The notes below the pieces were generated by a model. It was not told the origin of the DNA. It ran no database searches and worked only from the letters and a program-made list of their open reading frames with translations. Source: CAYGTK01 sp964352775 (GTDB taxonomy: Bacteria > Bacteroidota > Bacteroidia > Chitinophagales > CAIOSU01). From it: a DNA stretch of 19,477 bases. The stretch lies in the NCBI GenBank assembly GCA_964352775.1, contig CAYGTK010000057.1, forward strand, positions 1 to 19,477. The letters are read 5' to 3'. The position numbers and the translations under genes were made by a program. Shown piece by piece: positions 7,411 to 16,661 of the stretch (its first letter is position 1; every line of letters begins with the position of its first letter).

Positions 7411-10400
7411 TTAGTCTTCTAATTCAACCTCTGCAGCAGCTTCTTCGCGAGCAGCTTTGGCCTTAGTCAACTTTTCATACTCTTCTCTCGATCCTACGAT
7501 AAGCTTCTGGAAGTCGCGTAGACCCGTTCCTGCTGGAATTAAGTGACCAACAATAACGTTCTCTTTCAATCCTTTCAATCCATCGCGCTTAGCAGCAATT
7601 GATGCTGTACTCAACACTTTGGTAGTCTCTTGGAAAGATGCCGCTGATATCCAACTCTTAGTACCTAATGATGCACGGGTAATACCCTGCAATATAGGTG
7701 ACGCAGTAGCCGAAATAGCCTCGCGATGTTCTACTAGGGCTTTATCATTACGACGAAGGAAAGAGTTCTCTTCACGTAATTGACGTAGAGTTACTATCTG
7801 TCCAACTTTCAAGTTTTCTGATTCACCAGCTTCGGTAACTACTTTCTTATCGAACATGTCGTCGTTCTCCGAAATGAAGTCAAACTTATCTACCATGTCT
7901 TTCTCTAAGAAACGAGTATCACCTGGATCGTTAACTACTACCTTACGCATCATTTGACGAACGATAACCTCAATGTGCTTGTCGTTGATACGTACACCCT
8001 GTAATCGATATACTTCCTGTATCTCGTTAACTAAGTATGATTGTACCGCAAATGGACCTTTGATAGAAAGAATATCAGCTGGTGTTATAGAACCATCAGA
8101 TAATGGCATACCTGCACGGATGAAGTCATTCTCTTGTACCAAAATGTGCTTGGTCAATGGAACTAGATACTTCTTAGTTTCTCCGTCTTTCGATTCAATG
8201 ATAACCTCGCGATTACCACGCTTAATACCACCGAAAGAAACAACACCATCAATAGCTGAAACCACAGCTGGGTTTGATGGGTTACGTGCTTCAAAAAGCT
8301 CTGTTACACGTGGCAAACCACCCGTAATATCTCGAACCTTTCCAAGTATACGAGGTATCTTAACAAGTACTTGTCCAGAAGTAACTTTATCACTGTCGTC
8401 TACTACTACGTGAGCACCTACTGGTAAGTTGTAAGAAATAGGCTCCTTACCTGCAATATTCAGGGTAGGTATCTTCTTCTTATCTCTTGTTTCAATAATT
8501 ACTTTCTCACGGTGACCAGTTTGCTCATCCGCTTCTTCACGGTAAGTAATACCATCTAATAGATTCTCAAATTCTACTTTACCAGTAGCATTTGAAAGAA
8601 TAACCGCATTGTATGGATCCCATCCACAAATAACATCGCCTTTTTTAACCTTGGCTTTGTTCTTCTTATGCATGGTAGAACCATACGGTATGTGGTTAGT
8701 GATCAAGTTCTTACCCGTCTCAGGATCATTTATACGAGCTTCACCCGTACGACCTAATACCTTAACTATTTTCTCTCCGTCACTATCTACAAAGTCAATG
8801 GTACGCATGCTATCTAGCTCTAACACACCATCAAACTTAGCTATCAATTGGCTTTCCGTTGCAACGTTCGACGCCGTTCCACCCACGTGGAAAGTACGTA
8901 GTGTTAACTGTGTACCTGGCTCACCAATACTCTGTGCAGCAATAATACCTACTGCATCACCTTTCTGTGCTATCAAGTTGTTGGTTAAGTTACGACCGTA
9001 ACATTTAACACATACTCCACGCTTAGCTTCACAGGTCAATACAGAACGTATCTCTACTTCCTCTACACCTGCATCGTCTACTAGTTTCGCTTTGTCTTCA
9101 TCTAATTCTTCACCAGCTTCTACTAACACTTCGTCAGTAAGTGGGTGATAGATGTCGAACAAGCTAGTACGACCTACAATACGCTCAAATAATGGCTCTA
9201 CAATCTCTTCGTTGTCTTTCAAGGCAGAAGTTGGGATACCACGTAGTGTTCCACAATCTTCTTCTGTAATTACAACATCTTGAGCAACATCTACCAAACG
9301 ACGAGTAAGGTAACCCGCATCCGCCGTTTTCAATGCTGTATCCGCAAGACCTTTACGCGCACCGTGAGTTGAGATAAAGTACTCTAGTACAGAAAGTCCT
9401 TCTTTCAAGTTAGAGATAATTGGGTTCTCAATAATCTCTCCACCACCAGAACTACCTGACTTACGTGGTTTAGCCATCAATCCCCTCATACCGCCTAACT
9501 GACGAATTTGCTCTTTCGATCCACGGGCACCAGAATCCAACATCATATAAACCGAGTTGAACCCTTGCTTATCGTTCGATAAGTGATCTAGTACTGTTGT
9601 GGTTAAACGAGTGTTAGCACGTGTCCAAATATCAATTATCTGGTTGTAACGCTCGTTGTTGGTGATAAGACCCATGTTATAATTATCCCAAACCTCATCG
9701 ACATCTACTTGAGCTTTACCCAAAATTTCAGTCTTCTCTTTAGGTACAACAACATCAGAAAGGTTGAACGATAGTCCTCCTTTAAATGCCCACGTGAAAC
9801 CTAAAGTCTTAATATCATCTAGGAAGGCAACAGTACGTGGTATACCAGAGATCTTCAAGATCTCACCAATAACTACACGTAAAGTAGCTTTCTTCATTAG
9901 TGTGTTCATGAATCCTACCTCTGTTGGCACAAATTCATTGAATAACACACGACCTACAGTAGTCTCAATAGTTTGAGGCTCTAGTTCACCTTTATCATTA
10001 CGCACTTCTGTACGTAAGTGAATGTATGCATGTAGATCTACTGCTCGTTCGTTATAAGCAATAACTACCTCTTCATGAGAGTAGAAACGCTTGCCCTCTC
10101 CCTTAACAGGATTTTCTTTAATACTTCTTCTACCCTTAGTAATGTAGTACAAGCCCAAAACCATATCCTGAGAAGGAAGAGTAATAGGTGTACCGTTCTG
10201 AGGGTTTAGAATGTTGTGCGACGCCAACATCAACATTTGCGCTTCTAAAATAGCAGCATTGCTCAAAGGCACGTGAACTGCCATTTGGTCACCATCGAAA
10301 TCTGCATTAAATGCAGAACATGCCAATGGGTGAAGCTGTATCGCCTTTCCTTCTACCAATTTTGGTTGGAAAGCCTGAATACTCAAACGGTGAAGGGTTG

Positions 10401-11739
10401 GTGCCCTGTTCAACATTACAGGGTGACCTTTCAAGATATTTTCCAATATCTCCCAGATAACTGGTTCTTTCTTATCTACTAGCTTTTTAGCCGACTTAAC
10501 CGTTTTAACTATACCGCGCTCAATTAGCTTACGGATAACGAACGGCTTGAACAGCTCTGCTGCCATATTCTTTGGAATACCACACTCATGTAGTTTCAAA
10601 GTAGGACCTACAACGATAACCGAACGACCAGAATAGTCAACACGCTTACCCAATAGGTTTTGACGGAAACGACCTTGCTTACCTTTAAGTACATCACTCA
10701 AAGATTTCAATGCACGACCGCCTTCAGCCTTTACAGCATTACTCTTACGAGAGTTATCGAATAATGAGTCTACTGCTTCTTGAAGCATACGTTTCTCATT
10801 ACGTAAAATAACCTCTGGAGCCTTGATCTCTATCAAACGCTTCAAACGATTATTTCGAATGATAACACGACGGTAAAGGTCGTTCAAGTCGGAACTTGCA
10901 AAACGACCACCATCCAATGGCACCAATGGACGAAGTTCTGGTGGAATTACAGGTAAATACTGAATAACCATCCATTCTGGACGGTTCTCAATATGGCCTG
11001 CTGCATCACGGAATGCTTCAACTACACTCAAACGTTTCAAAGCCTCAGCCTTACGCTGCTGCGATGTTTCGTTAGCCGCTTTGTCACGCAATTGGTAAGA
11101 CATTTCATCTAACTCCAAACGAGACAATAGATCACGAACAGCTTCACCACCCATACGAGCAACGAACTTGTTAGGATCTAAGTCATCCAAGTATTGGTTC
11201 TCTTTCGGAAGCTTATCCAAAATATCCAAATACTCTTCTTCCGTCATTAATGATAGGTATTCGATAGGAATACCTTTACCATCATCATACTCAGAGGCTA
11301 TACCAGCGTTTACTACTACGTAACGCTCGTAATATACTATGCTCTCTAACTTTTTAGAAGAAAGGCCCAATAGGTAACCGATCTTGTTAGGTAGCGATTT
11401 GAAATACCAAATGTGCACTACAGGAACCACCAACTTAATGTGCCCCATACGCTCACGACGTACTTTCTTTTCTGTTACTTCAACTCCACATCTATCACAA
11501 ACAATACCCTTATAACGGATACGCTTGTACTTTCCACAATAACACTCATAATCTTTGGTAGGACCAAATATCCGCTCACAGAACAAACCCTCCATTTCCG
11601 GCTTGTAGGTACGGTAATTAATGGTCTCTGGTTTTTTGACCTCCCCGAACGAGCGTTCGAGAATTTCATCTGGAGAAGATAATGTTAGGGTGATCCTATC
11701 AAAATTATTCTCTACGTGTTTAACCTTTTTCAAGGGCAT
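7411..11739 (-). CDS. rpoC: DNA-directed RNA polymerase subunit beta'
   Basis: The 1442-aa product is the catalytic beta' subunit of RNA polymerase. The active-site Mg-binding motif NADFDGDQMAVH is intact, with the three aspartates at 480, 482 and 484. The N-terminal zinc site has C66, C68, C81 and C84 (CYCGKY...CDRC). The second zinc site has C829, C903, C910 and C913 (EDCGTL and CEAKRGVCVKC). The bridge-helix/trigger-loop region and the C-terminal segment that contacts omega are all in frame, and the length is normal for Bacteroidota. The ATG at 11739 lies 27 nt after rpoB, so both subunits come from one transcript. Nothing in the frame suggests damage or transfer. Confidence 0.98.
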   Translation of the reverse strand: MPLKKVKHVENNFDRITLTLSSPDEILERSFGEVKKPETINYRTYKPEMEGLFCERIFGPTKDYECYCGKYKRIRYKGIVCDRCGVEVTEKKVRRERMGHIKLVVPVVHIWYFKSLPNKIGYLLGLSSKKLESIVYYERYVVVNAGIASEYDDGKGIPIEYLSLMTEEEYLDILDKLPKENQYLDDLDPNKFVARMGGEAVRDLLSRLELDEMSYQLRDKAANETSQQRKAEALKRLSVVEAFRDAAGHIENRPEWMVIQYLPVIPPELRPLVPLDGGRFASSDLNDLYRRVIIRNNRLKRLIEIKAPEVILRNEKRMLQEAVDSLFDNSRKSNAVKAEGGRALKSLSDVLKGKQGRFRQNLLGKRVDYSGRSVIVVGPTLKLHECGIPKNMAAELFKPFVIRKLIERGIVKTVKSAKKLVDKKEPVIWEILENILKGHPVMLNRAPTLHRLSIQAFQPKLVEGKAIQLHPLACSAFNADFDGDQMAVHVPLSNAAILEAQMLMLASHNILNPQNGTPITLPSQDMVLGLYYITKGRRSIKENPVKGEGKRFYSHEEVVIAYNERAVDLHAYIHLRTEVRNDKGELEPQTIETTVGRVLFNEFVPTEVGFMNTLMKKATLRVVIGEILKISGIPRTVAFLDDIKTLGFTWAFKGGLSFNLSDVVVPKEKTEILGKAQVDVDEVWDNYNMGLITNNERYNQIIDIWTRANTRLTTTVLDHLSNDKQGFNSVYMMLDSGARGSKEQIRQLGGMRGLMAKPRKSGSSGGGEIIENPIISNLKEGLSVLEYFISTHGARKGLADTALKTADAGYLTRRLVDVAQDVVITEEDCGTLRGIPTSALKDNEEIVEPLFERIVGRTSLFDIYHPLTDEVLVEAGEELDEDKAKLVDDAGVEEVEIRSVLTCEAKRGVCVKCYGRNLTNNLIAQKGDAVGIIAAQSIGEPGTQLTLRTFHVGGTASNVATESQLIAKFDGVLELDSMRTIDFVDSDGEKIVKVLGRTGEARINDPETGKNLITNHIPYGSTMHKKNKAKVKKGDVICGWDPYNAVILSNATGKVEFENLLDGITYREEADEQTGHREKVIIETRDKKKIPTLNIAGKEPISYNLPVGAHVVVDDSDKVTSGQVLVKIPRILGKVRDITGGLPRVTELFEARNPSNPAVVSAIDGVVSFGGIKRGNREVIIESKDGETKKYLVPLTKHILVQENDFIRAGMPLSDGSITPADILSIKGPFAVQSYLVNEIQEVYRLQGVRINDKHIEVIVRQMMRKVVVNDPGDTRFLEKDMVDKFDFISENDDMFDKKVVTEAGESENLKVGQIVTLRQLREENSFLRRNDKALVEHREAISATASPILQGITRASLGTKSWISAASFQETTKVLSTASIAAKRDGLKGLKENVIVGHLIPAGTGLRDFQKLIVGSREEYEKLTKAKAAREEAAAEVELED

Positions 11740-11766
11740 ACTTATACGATCTAAAGTGTTAAGTAA

Positions 11767-14700
11767 TTAGTTTTCTTCTTCGGCTTCTTGGGTATCGAAT
11801 TTCAAGTCGAGTGCCAGTCCACGAAGTTCATGCATCAATACATTGAACGACTCCGGTATTCCCGGTTTAGGCATATTCTCTCCTTTTACGATAGCTTCAT
11901 AAGCCTTAGCGCGACCATTTATATCATCCGATTTGATGGTCAATAGCTCTTGCAAGATATTGGCAGCACCGTAAGCCTCTAGCGCCCATACTTCCATCTC
12001 ACCTAAACGCTGACCACCAAATTGGGCTTTACCACCCAATGGCTGTTGCGTAATAAGAGAGTATGGTCCGATAGAACGTGCGTGCATCTTATCATCAACC
12101 ATGTGTGCTAGTTTCAACATGTAGATAACACCTACAGTTGCTGGCTGATGGAAGCGGTCGCCCGTTTCGCCATCGCTCAAGTAAGCCTGACCAAATGCTG
12201 GTAAGCCTGCTTCTGCAACATAGCCTTCTATCTGCTCCAATGAAGCACCATCGAAAATAGGTGTGGCGAATTTCAAGCCTAGCTTTTCACCTGCCCAACC
12301 TAATACCGTTTCATATATCTGCCCCAAGTTCATCCTTGATGGTACGCCAAGTGGGTTCAATACGATATCTACTGCTGTTCCATCTTCCAAGAACGGCATA
12401 TCTTCTTCACGTACAATACGTGCAACAATACCTTTGTTACCATGACGACCTGCAAGCTTATCTCCTACTTTCAGTTTACGCTTTTTAGCAACATAAACTT
12501 TAGCAAGTTTTAATACTCCTGTTGGCAATTCATCACCAATAGTGATGTTGAACTTCTCGCGCTTGTAACGACCCAATTCCTCGTTCATACGCAACTTGTA
12601 GTTGTGTATGGTGGTCTTTACCATCTGATTCAGATCTTCATCAGCTACCCAACCACCTGGGTTGATGTTAACATAATCCAGTTCGTTCAATACCTTCTGA
12701 GTGAATTTTACCGACTTCGGCAACACTTGTTCTCCATAGCTATTTTCTATTCCTTTAGACTTCTTGTCTTTAAGAATCTTGAATAACTTGTCTACCAAAA
12801 TAACTTTAACGTCAGTAGTTACTTTGTTGTGCTCCTTGTCCAACTTCTCGATAGCTACTTTTTCTTTCGCTTTCGATGATTTGTCCTTTTTAGCACGAGC
12901 GAACAATTGCTTTTTAACTACTACGCCTTTTACAGATGGTGGAACCTTCATAGATGCATCCTTCACATCACCTGCCTTGTCTCCAAAGATGGCACGAAGT
13001 AGTTTCTCTTCTGGTGTCGGGTCAGATTCTCCTTTCGGAGTGATCTTACCTATTAAAATATCACCTTCCTTGATAGTAGCTCCTACACGGATAATTCCGT
13101 TCTCGTCCAAGTCGCGAGTAGCTTCTTCACTTACGTTAGGAATATCAGCTGTTAATTCCTCTTCTCCCAACTTAGTATCACGTACTTCCAACTCATATTC
13201 TTCAATATGGATAGATGTAAAGATGTCTTCTTTTACTACGCGCTCTGAAAGAACGATAGCATCCTCAAAGTTGTAACCCTTCCAAGGCATGAATGCCACT
13301 TTTAGGTTTCGACCAATAGCTAATTCTCCTTCTTCAGTAGCATAACCTTGGCAAAGGATATCTCCCTTCTTAACCTTGTCACCACGTGTAACAATTGGTT
13401 TAAGGTTAATACAAGTACCTTGGTTGGTACGTTTGAATTTAGTTAGTTTATATGACTTAGTAGCATCTTTAAAAGATACCAAATCATCCGTCTCAGATCG
13501 TTTGTATTTGATAACGATCTCCTTAGCATCCACATATTCTACAACACCATCCCCTTCAGCATTGATCAACATACGAGAGTCACGCGCTACCACTCCTTCC
13601 AAACCTGTACCTACAATTGGTGCATCTGGGCGAAGTAATGGAACTGCTTGACGTTGCATGTTCGACCCCATCAAGGCACGGTTCGCATCATCATTCTCCA
13701 AGAAAGGTATAAGTGAAGCCGATACCCCAACGATCTGGTTAGGTGCAACATCCATGAAGTCAACTTCGTTTGGCTCCAAGATCGGGAATTCACCCGAGTG
13801 GCGTCCTTTAATACGATCATTCTCAAAGTCACCTTTTTCAGTAATAGGTGCATTTGACTGTGCAATACGTTTATTGTCTTCCTCTTCTGCCGATAAATAC
13901 TGCGGAATAGTATTCATTTTTACTTTACCTGACTCTACCTTACGGTATGGAGTTTCGATAAAGCCCATCTTATTGATCTTAGCGTGTACACACAGCGTTG
14001 AAATCAAACCAATGTTCGGTCCCTCTGGTGTCTCAATTGTACACAAACGACCGTAGTGAGAGTAATGAACATCACGCACCTCAAAACCTGCACGCTCACG
14101 AGATAAACCACCTGGCCCTAGAGCTGAAATACGACGCTTGTGCGTGATTTCAGACAATGGATTAGTTTGATCTAAGAACTGCGACAACTGGCTTGTTCCG
14201 AAGAACGAGTTGATCACAGAAGAAAGCGTACGAGCATTAATTAGGTCGATAGGTGTAAATACCTCATTATCGCGAACGTTCATACGCTCACGAATGGTAC
14301 GTGCCATACGAGCTAAACCAACACCGAACTGAGAATACAATTGCTCACCTACCGTACGTACACGACGATTGCTTAGGTGGTCAATATCATCTATCTCCGC
14401 TTTTTGATTACTAAGCTCAACTAGGTACTTAACAATAGAGATTATATCTTCTTTTGTTAATACTTTGATCTCTACATCAATATCCAATTTCAACTTCTTG
14501 TTGATCTTGTAACGACCTACTTCACCTAGATCGTAACGCTTATCAGAGAAGAACAACTTGTCAATAATTCCACGAGCTGTATCCTCATCAGGCGCATCCG
14601 ACCCACGCAATTGGCGGTAGATATGCTGAACTGCTTCTAACTCTGAGTTAGAAGTGTCTTTGTGTAGAGTATTATATATAATAGAGAAATCAGCATTCAG

Positions 14701-15591
14701 ATCTTCATTCTGAATGATAACTCTATCGATATCAGTTTCAATTATTTTAGAAATAGCCTCATCATCTAGAACGGTATCACGCTCTAAAATGATCTCATTA
14801 CGCTCAATAGATACTACTTCACCAGTATCTTCATCTACGAAATCCTCAACCCAACTACGTAAAACACGTGCAGCTAGCTTGCGGCCTTTCATTTTCTTCA
14901 ATCCCGTTTTGGTTACTTTAACCTCATCGGCTAAACCAAATAGATCGAGAATATCTTTATCGTTATCGTAACCAATAGAACGTAACAATGTAGTAACCGG
15001 GAACTTCTTCTTACGGTCGATGTAGGCATACATCACATTATTAATATCGGTGGCGAATTCCATCCATGCTCCTTTAAAAGGAATTACACGGGCAGAAAAT
15101 ATTTTTGTACCATTCGGGTGAAAGCTCTGACCAAAGAAAACTCCTGGTGAGCGATGTAATTGAGAAACAACGATACGCTCAGCACCATTGATCAAAAACG
15201 TTCCCTTAGGGGTCATATAAGGTATGTTACCAAGGAACACATCCTGTACAATAGTTTCGAAATCTACGTGCTCTTCATCGTTACACGACAAACGTAACTT
15301 AGCTTTTAATGGAACACTATAAGTCAATCCACGCTCACTACACTCTTCAATAGAGTAACGTGGCGGGTCAACAAAGTAGTCTAGAAACTCCAGTACGAAA
15401 ATGTTCCGGGCGTCACTAATGGGGAAGTTCTCGGCAAATACCTTGAACAGCCCTTCGTTCTTCCGATTTTCTGGGGTGGTCTCAAGCTGAAAAAAGTCGT
15501 AGAACGACTGTAATTGTATATCGAGTAAGTCTGGGTATTCTGCGTTGCGGAAGATCGTTCCGAAATTCACGCGCTTAGGAGACTGCATCAT
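11767..15591 (-). CDS. rpoB: DNA-directed RNA polymerase subunit beta
   Basis: The 1274-aa product is the beta subunit of RNA polymerase. The rifampicin pocket is readable at residues 463-495: FFGTSQLSQFLDQTNPL followed by SEITHKRRISALGPGGL. Gln471, Asp474, His484 and Ser489 occupy the classical resistance positions (E. coli 513, 516, 526, 531) and are all the sensitive-type residues. The later DEDD/flap regions and the conserved C-terminus (GGKAQFGGQRLGEMEVWALE) are intact. The start is ATG 15591 (tandem ATG ATG before CAG); a TTG at 15600 would add only three residues and is unlikely. It lies 103 nt downstream of rplL, across a segment with two hairpins, and is coupled to rpoC. Confidence 0.98.
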   Translation of the reverse strand: MMQSPKRVNFGTIFRNAEYPDLLDIQLQSFYDFFQLETTPENRKNEGLFKVFAENFPISDARNIFVLEFLDYFVDPPRYSIEECSERGLTYSVPLKAKLRLSCNDEEHVDFETIVQDVFLGNIPYMTPKGTFLINGAERIVVSQLHRSPGVFFGQSFHPNGTKIFSARVIPFKGAWMEFATDINNVMYAYIDRKKKFPVTTLLRSIGYDNDKDILDLFGLADEVKVTKTGLKKMKGRKLAARVLRSWVEDFVDEDTGEVVSIERNEIILERDTVLDDEAISKIIETDIDRVIIQNEDLNADFSIIYNTLHKDTSNSELEAVQHIYRQLRGSDAPDEDTARGIIDKLFFSDKRYDLGEVGRYKINKKLKLDIDVEIKVLTKEDIISIVKYLVELSNQKAEIDDIDHLSNRRVRTVGEQLYSQFGVGLARMARTIRERMNVRDNEVFTPIDLINARTLSSVINSFFGTSQLSQFLDQTNPLSEITHKRRISALGPGGLSRERAGFEVRDVHYSHYGRLCTIETPEGPNIGLISTLCVHAKINKMGFIETPYRKVESGKVKMNTIPQYLSAEEEDNKRIAQSNAPITEKGDFENDRIKGRHSGEFPILEPNEVDFMDVAPNQIVGVSASLIPFLENDDANRALMGSNMQRQAVPLLRPDAPIVGTGLEGVVARDSRMLINAEGDGVVEYVDAKEIVIKYKRSETDDLVSFKDATKSYKLTKFKRTNQGTCINLKPIVTRGDKVKKGDILCQGYATEEGELAIGRNLKVAFMPWKGYNFEDAIVLSERVVKEDIFTSIHIEEYELEVRDTKLGEEELTADIPNVSEEATRDLDENGIIRVGATIKEGDILIGKITPKGESDPTPEEKLLRAIFGDKAGDVKDASMKVPPSVKGVVVKKQLFARAKKDKSSKAKEKVAIEKLDKEHNKVTTDVKVILVDKLFKILKDKKSKGIENSYGEQVLPKSVKFTQKVLNELDYVNINPGGWVADEDLNQMVKTTIHNYKLRMNEELGRYKREKFNITIGDELPTGVLKLAKVYVAKKRKLKVGDKLAGRHGNKGIVARIVREEDMPFLEDGTAVDIVLNPLGVPSRMNLGQIYETVLGWAGEKLGLKFATPIFDGASLEQIEGYVAEAGLPAFGQAYLSDGETGDRFHQPATVGVIYMLKLAHMVDDKMHARSIGPYSLITQQPLGGKAQFGGQRLGEMEVWALEAYGAANILQELLTIKSDDINGRAKAYEAIVKGENMPKPGIPESFNVLMHELRGLALDLKFDTQEAEEEN

Positions 15592-15619
15592 ATAGAACAA
15601 AGGGTTTTAAAGCATGAAT

Positions 15620-15647
15620 GGGTATAGTGTACGAATACACTATACCC
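15620..15647 (-). promoter_or_regulatory. 12-bp perfect hairpin with UUCG loop in rplL-rpoB gap
   Basis: GGGTATAGTGTA and TACACTATACCC form a perfect 12-bp stem around a 4-nt loop. Read in the direction of the operon the loop is UUCG, a stable tetraloop, which supports function in the minus-strand transcript. No U-tract follows in that direction, so a terminator is unlikely; an RNA processing/stability element is a better guess. It ends 28 nt before the rpoB ATG. E. coli has an RNase III site in the same gene gap, which is precedent but not proof. Confidence 0.6.
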
Positions 15648-15663
15648 TTTAAGAATTTGCTTA

Positions 15664-15700
15664 TTCTTATAAGAAAAGTGAGCGAATAAATCGCTTACTT
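15664..15700 (-). terminator. Attenuator-like hairpin at rplL stop
   Basis: On the minus strand AAGTAAGCGA (including the rplL stop codon) pairs with TCGCTCACTT around a 5-nt loop, 9 of 10 pairs formed with one A-C mismatch (15676-15700). TTTTCTTAT follows. The stem has only moderate GC, so partial termination is more plausible than complete. A 12-nt perfect palindrome TTCTTATAAGAA (15664-15675) comes next. In E. coli a partial terminator after rplL lowers rpoBC relative to the ribosomal genes; the position here suggests the same logic. Confidence 0.5.
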
Positions 15701-16072
15701 AACTTCTACTTCAGCACCAGCTTCTTCTAGCTTGGCCTGAGTAGCTTCGGCGTCTTCTTTAGAAACGCCTTCTTTTACAGCTTTAGGAGCTTCATCAACC
15801 AATGCTTTGGCTTCTTTCAATCCTAATCCTGTGATTTCCTTAACAACTTTAACTACAGAAAGCTTCTGGCCACCAGCTGCTTTCAAGATAACGTCGAATT
15901 CGGTTTGAACTTCAGCAGCAGCTCCGTCGCCACCTGCTGCAGGACCCGCCATTGCTACAGCTGCTGCTGCAGGCTCAATGCCGTGCTCCTCTTTAAGGTA
16001 GTCTGCCAATTCACTTACTTCTTTAACAGTAAGGTTAACTAGCTGATTGCCTAGGTCTTTAATATCTGCCAT
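15695..16072 (-). CDS. rplL: 50S ribosomal protein L7/L12
   Basis: The 125-aa acidic stalk protein binds translation factors on the large subunit. An N-terminal dimerisation helix pair (LVNLTVKEVSELADYLKEEH) is followed by a flexible Ala/Gly-rich hinge (about 35-55). The globular C-terminal domain carries the conserved factor-binding surface VKVVKEITGLGLKEAKALVD. Length and order are typical. It follows rplJ by 62 nt. L7/L12 docks on the C-terminal helix of L10, so the interrupted state of rplJ directly concerns this partner. Confidence 0.98.
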   Translation of the reverse strand: MADIKDLGNQLVNLTVKEVSELADYLKEEHGIEPAAAAVAMAGPAAGGDGAAAEVQTEFDVILKAAGGQKLSVVKVVKEITGLGLKEAKALVDEAPKAVKEGVSKEDAEATQAKLEEAGAEVEVK

Positions 16073-16134
16073 TTTAATACAGTTTTACTTTGTTTTAAGT
16101 CAATTTATTCGAGAGAGTGCGTACAGTCTTATTA

Positions 16135-16659
16135 TTAAGCGGCTTCCCTTTCTTCTAGGGCTTTGAGCAATCCGCCTATCGTATTCTTTCCACTGTTCAA
16201 TGCACTGATAACGTTCTTAGCAGGGGATTGTAGCAACATGATGATATCACCAACCAATTCCTCTTTCGATTTAATGGTAGATAATGCCTCTAATTGCTCA
16301 TCGCCAACGTATACCGCAGTTTCAATGCAAGCAGCTTTAAGAATAGGTTTTTCGCTTTTCTTTCTATATTCCGTTATCACCTGAGCAGGAGCTTTGGCAA
16401 CTTCAGCAAAAAAGATAGCCGTAGGGCCTACTAAACTTCCCAATAGGTCGTCATAGTACTATTCTGCTTTCTCCAAAGCTTATATCAGCAAGGAGTTATT
16501 AGCAACTTGCATAGTAATGCATTTATCATAGCATAAACCGCGTAAGTCGTTCACCTCAGCTACTGATAAGCCCGATGTATCGGCAATATAAAAATTATCG
16601 TTAGCACGGAGTTTAACCTCCAAGTCTAATATCGCTTGATTTTTTTCTTCTCTTGTCAT
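16135..16659 (-). pseudogene. rplJ: 50S ribosomal protein L10 gene with two in-frame stops
   Basis: A single frame from ATG 16659 to TAA 16135 spells a full-length L10 of 174 positions. It opens with MTREEKNQAILDLEVKL and FYIADTSGLSV, passes through SLVGPTAIFF, and ends in the C-terminal stalk helix region (LLQSPAKNVISALNSGKNTI). It is interrupted by TAA at codon 60 (16480-16482) and TAG at codon 67 (16459-16461). The frame is not shifted: sequence on both sides aligns position by position with L10. The first stop falls in the conserved rRNA-binding segment (family pattern basic-N-T-L-basic-basic-A), which here reads NNSLLI-stop-A. The gene begins 2 nt after the rplA stop and precedes rplL by 62 nt, its usual place. 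Translation as written would stop after 59 residues; a restart at the TTG at 16443 would give only 102 residues without the RNA-binding domain. Possible explanations are sequence error, true disruption with a second copy elsewhere, or recoding. Gene identity is sure; functional state is not. Confidence 0.9.
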
Positions 16660-16661
16660 GA

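Noticed and set aside
7973..8413. 146-aa open frame antisense to rpoC
   Set aside because: Same reasoning: codon-structure shadow of rpoC with no family resemblance.
12764..13276. 170-aa open frame antisense to rpoB
   Set aside because: It is a mirror of the strongly constrained rpoB frame, has low-complexity Ser/Thr/Leu composition and no independent start signal.
14188..14205. Rifampicin-resistance substitution in rpoB
   Set aside because: The equivalents of E. coli positions 513, 516, 526 and 531 are Q, D, H and S, all sensitive-type.
16135..16443. A separate 102-aa gene starting at TTG 16443
   Set aside because: It is the C-terminal part of L10 in the same frame as the upstream ATG at 16659; the homology continues through both stops, so it is a fragment, not a separate gene.
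16135..16659. Alternative genetic code explaining the rplJ stops
   Set aside because: TAA ends rpoB, rpoC, rplL and nusG, TAG ends the adaptor and TolC genes, and TGA ends the ABC gene and rplA; the tRNA-Trp anticodon is normal CCA.
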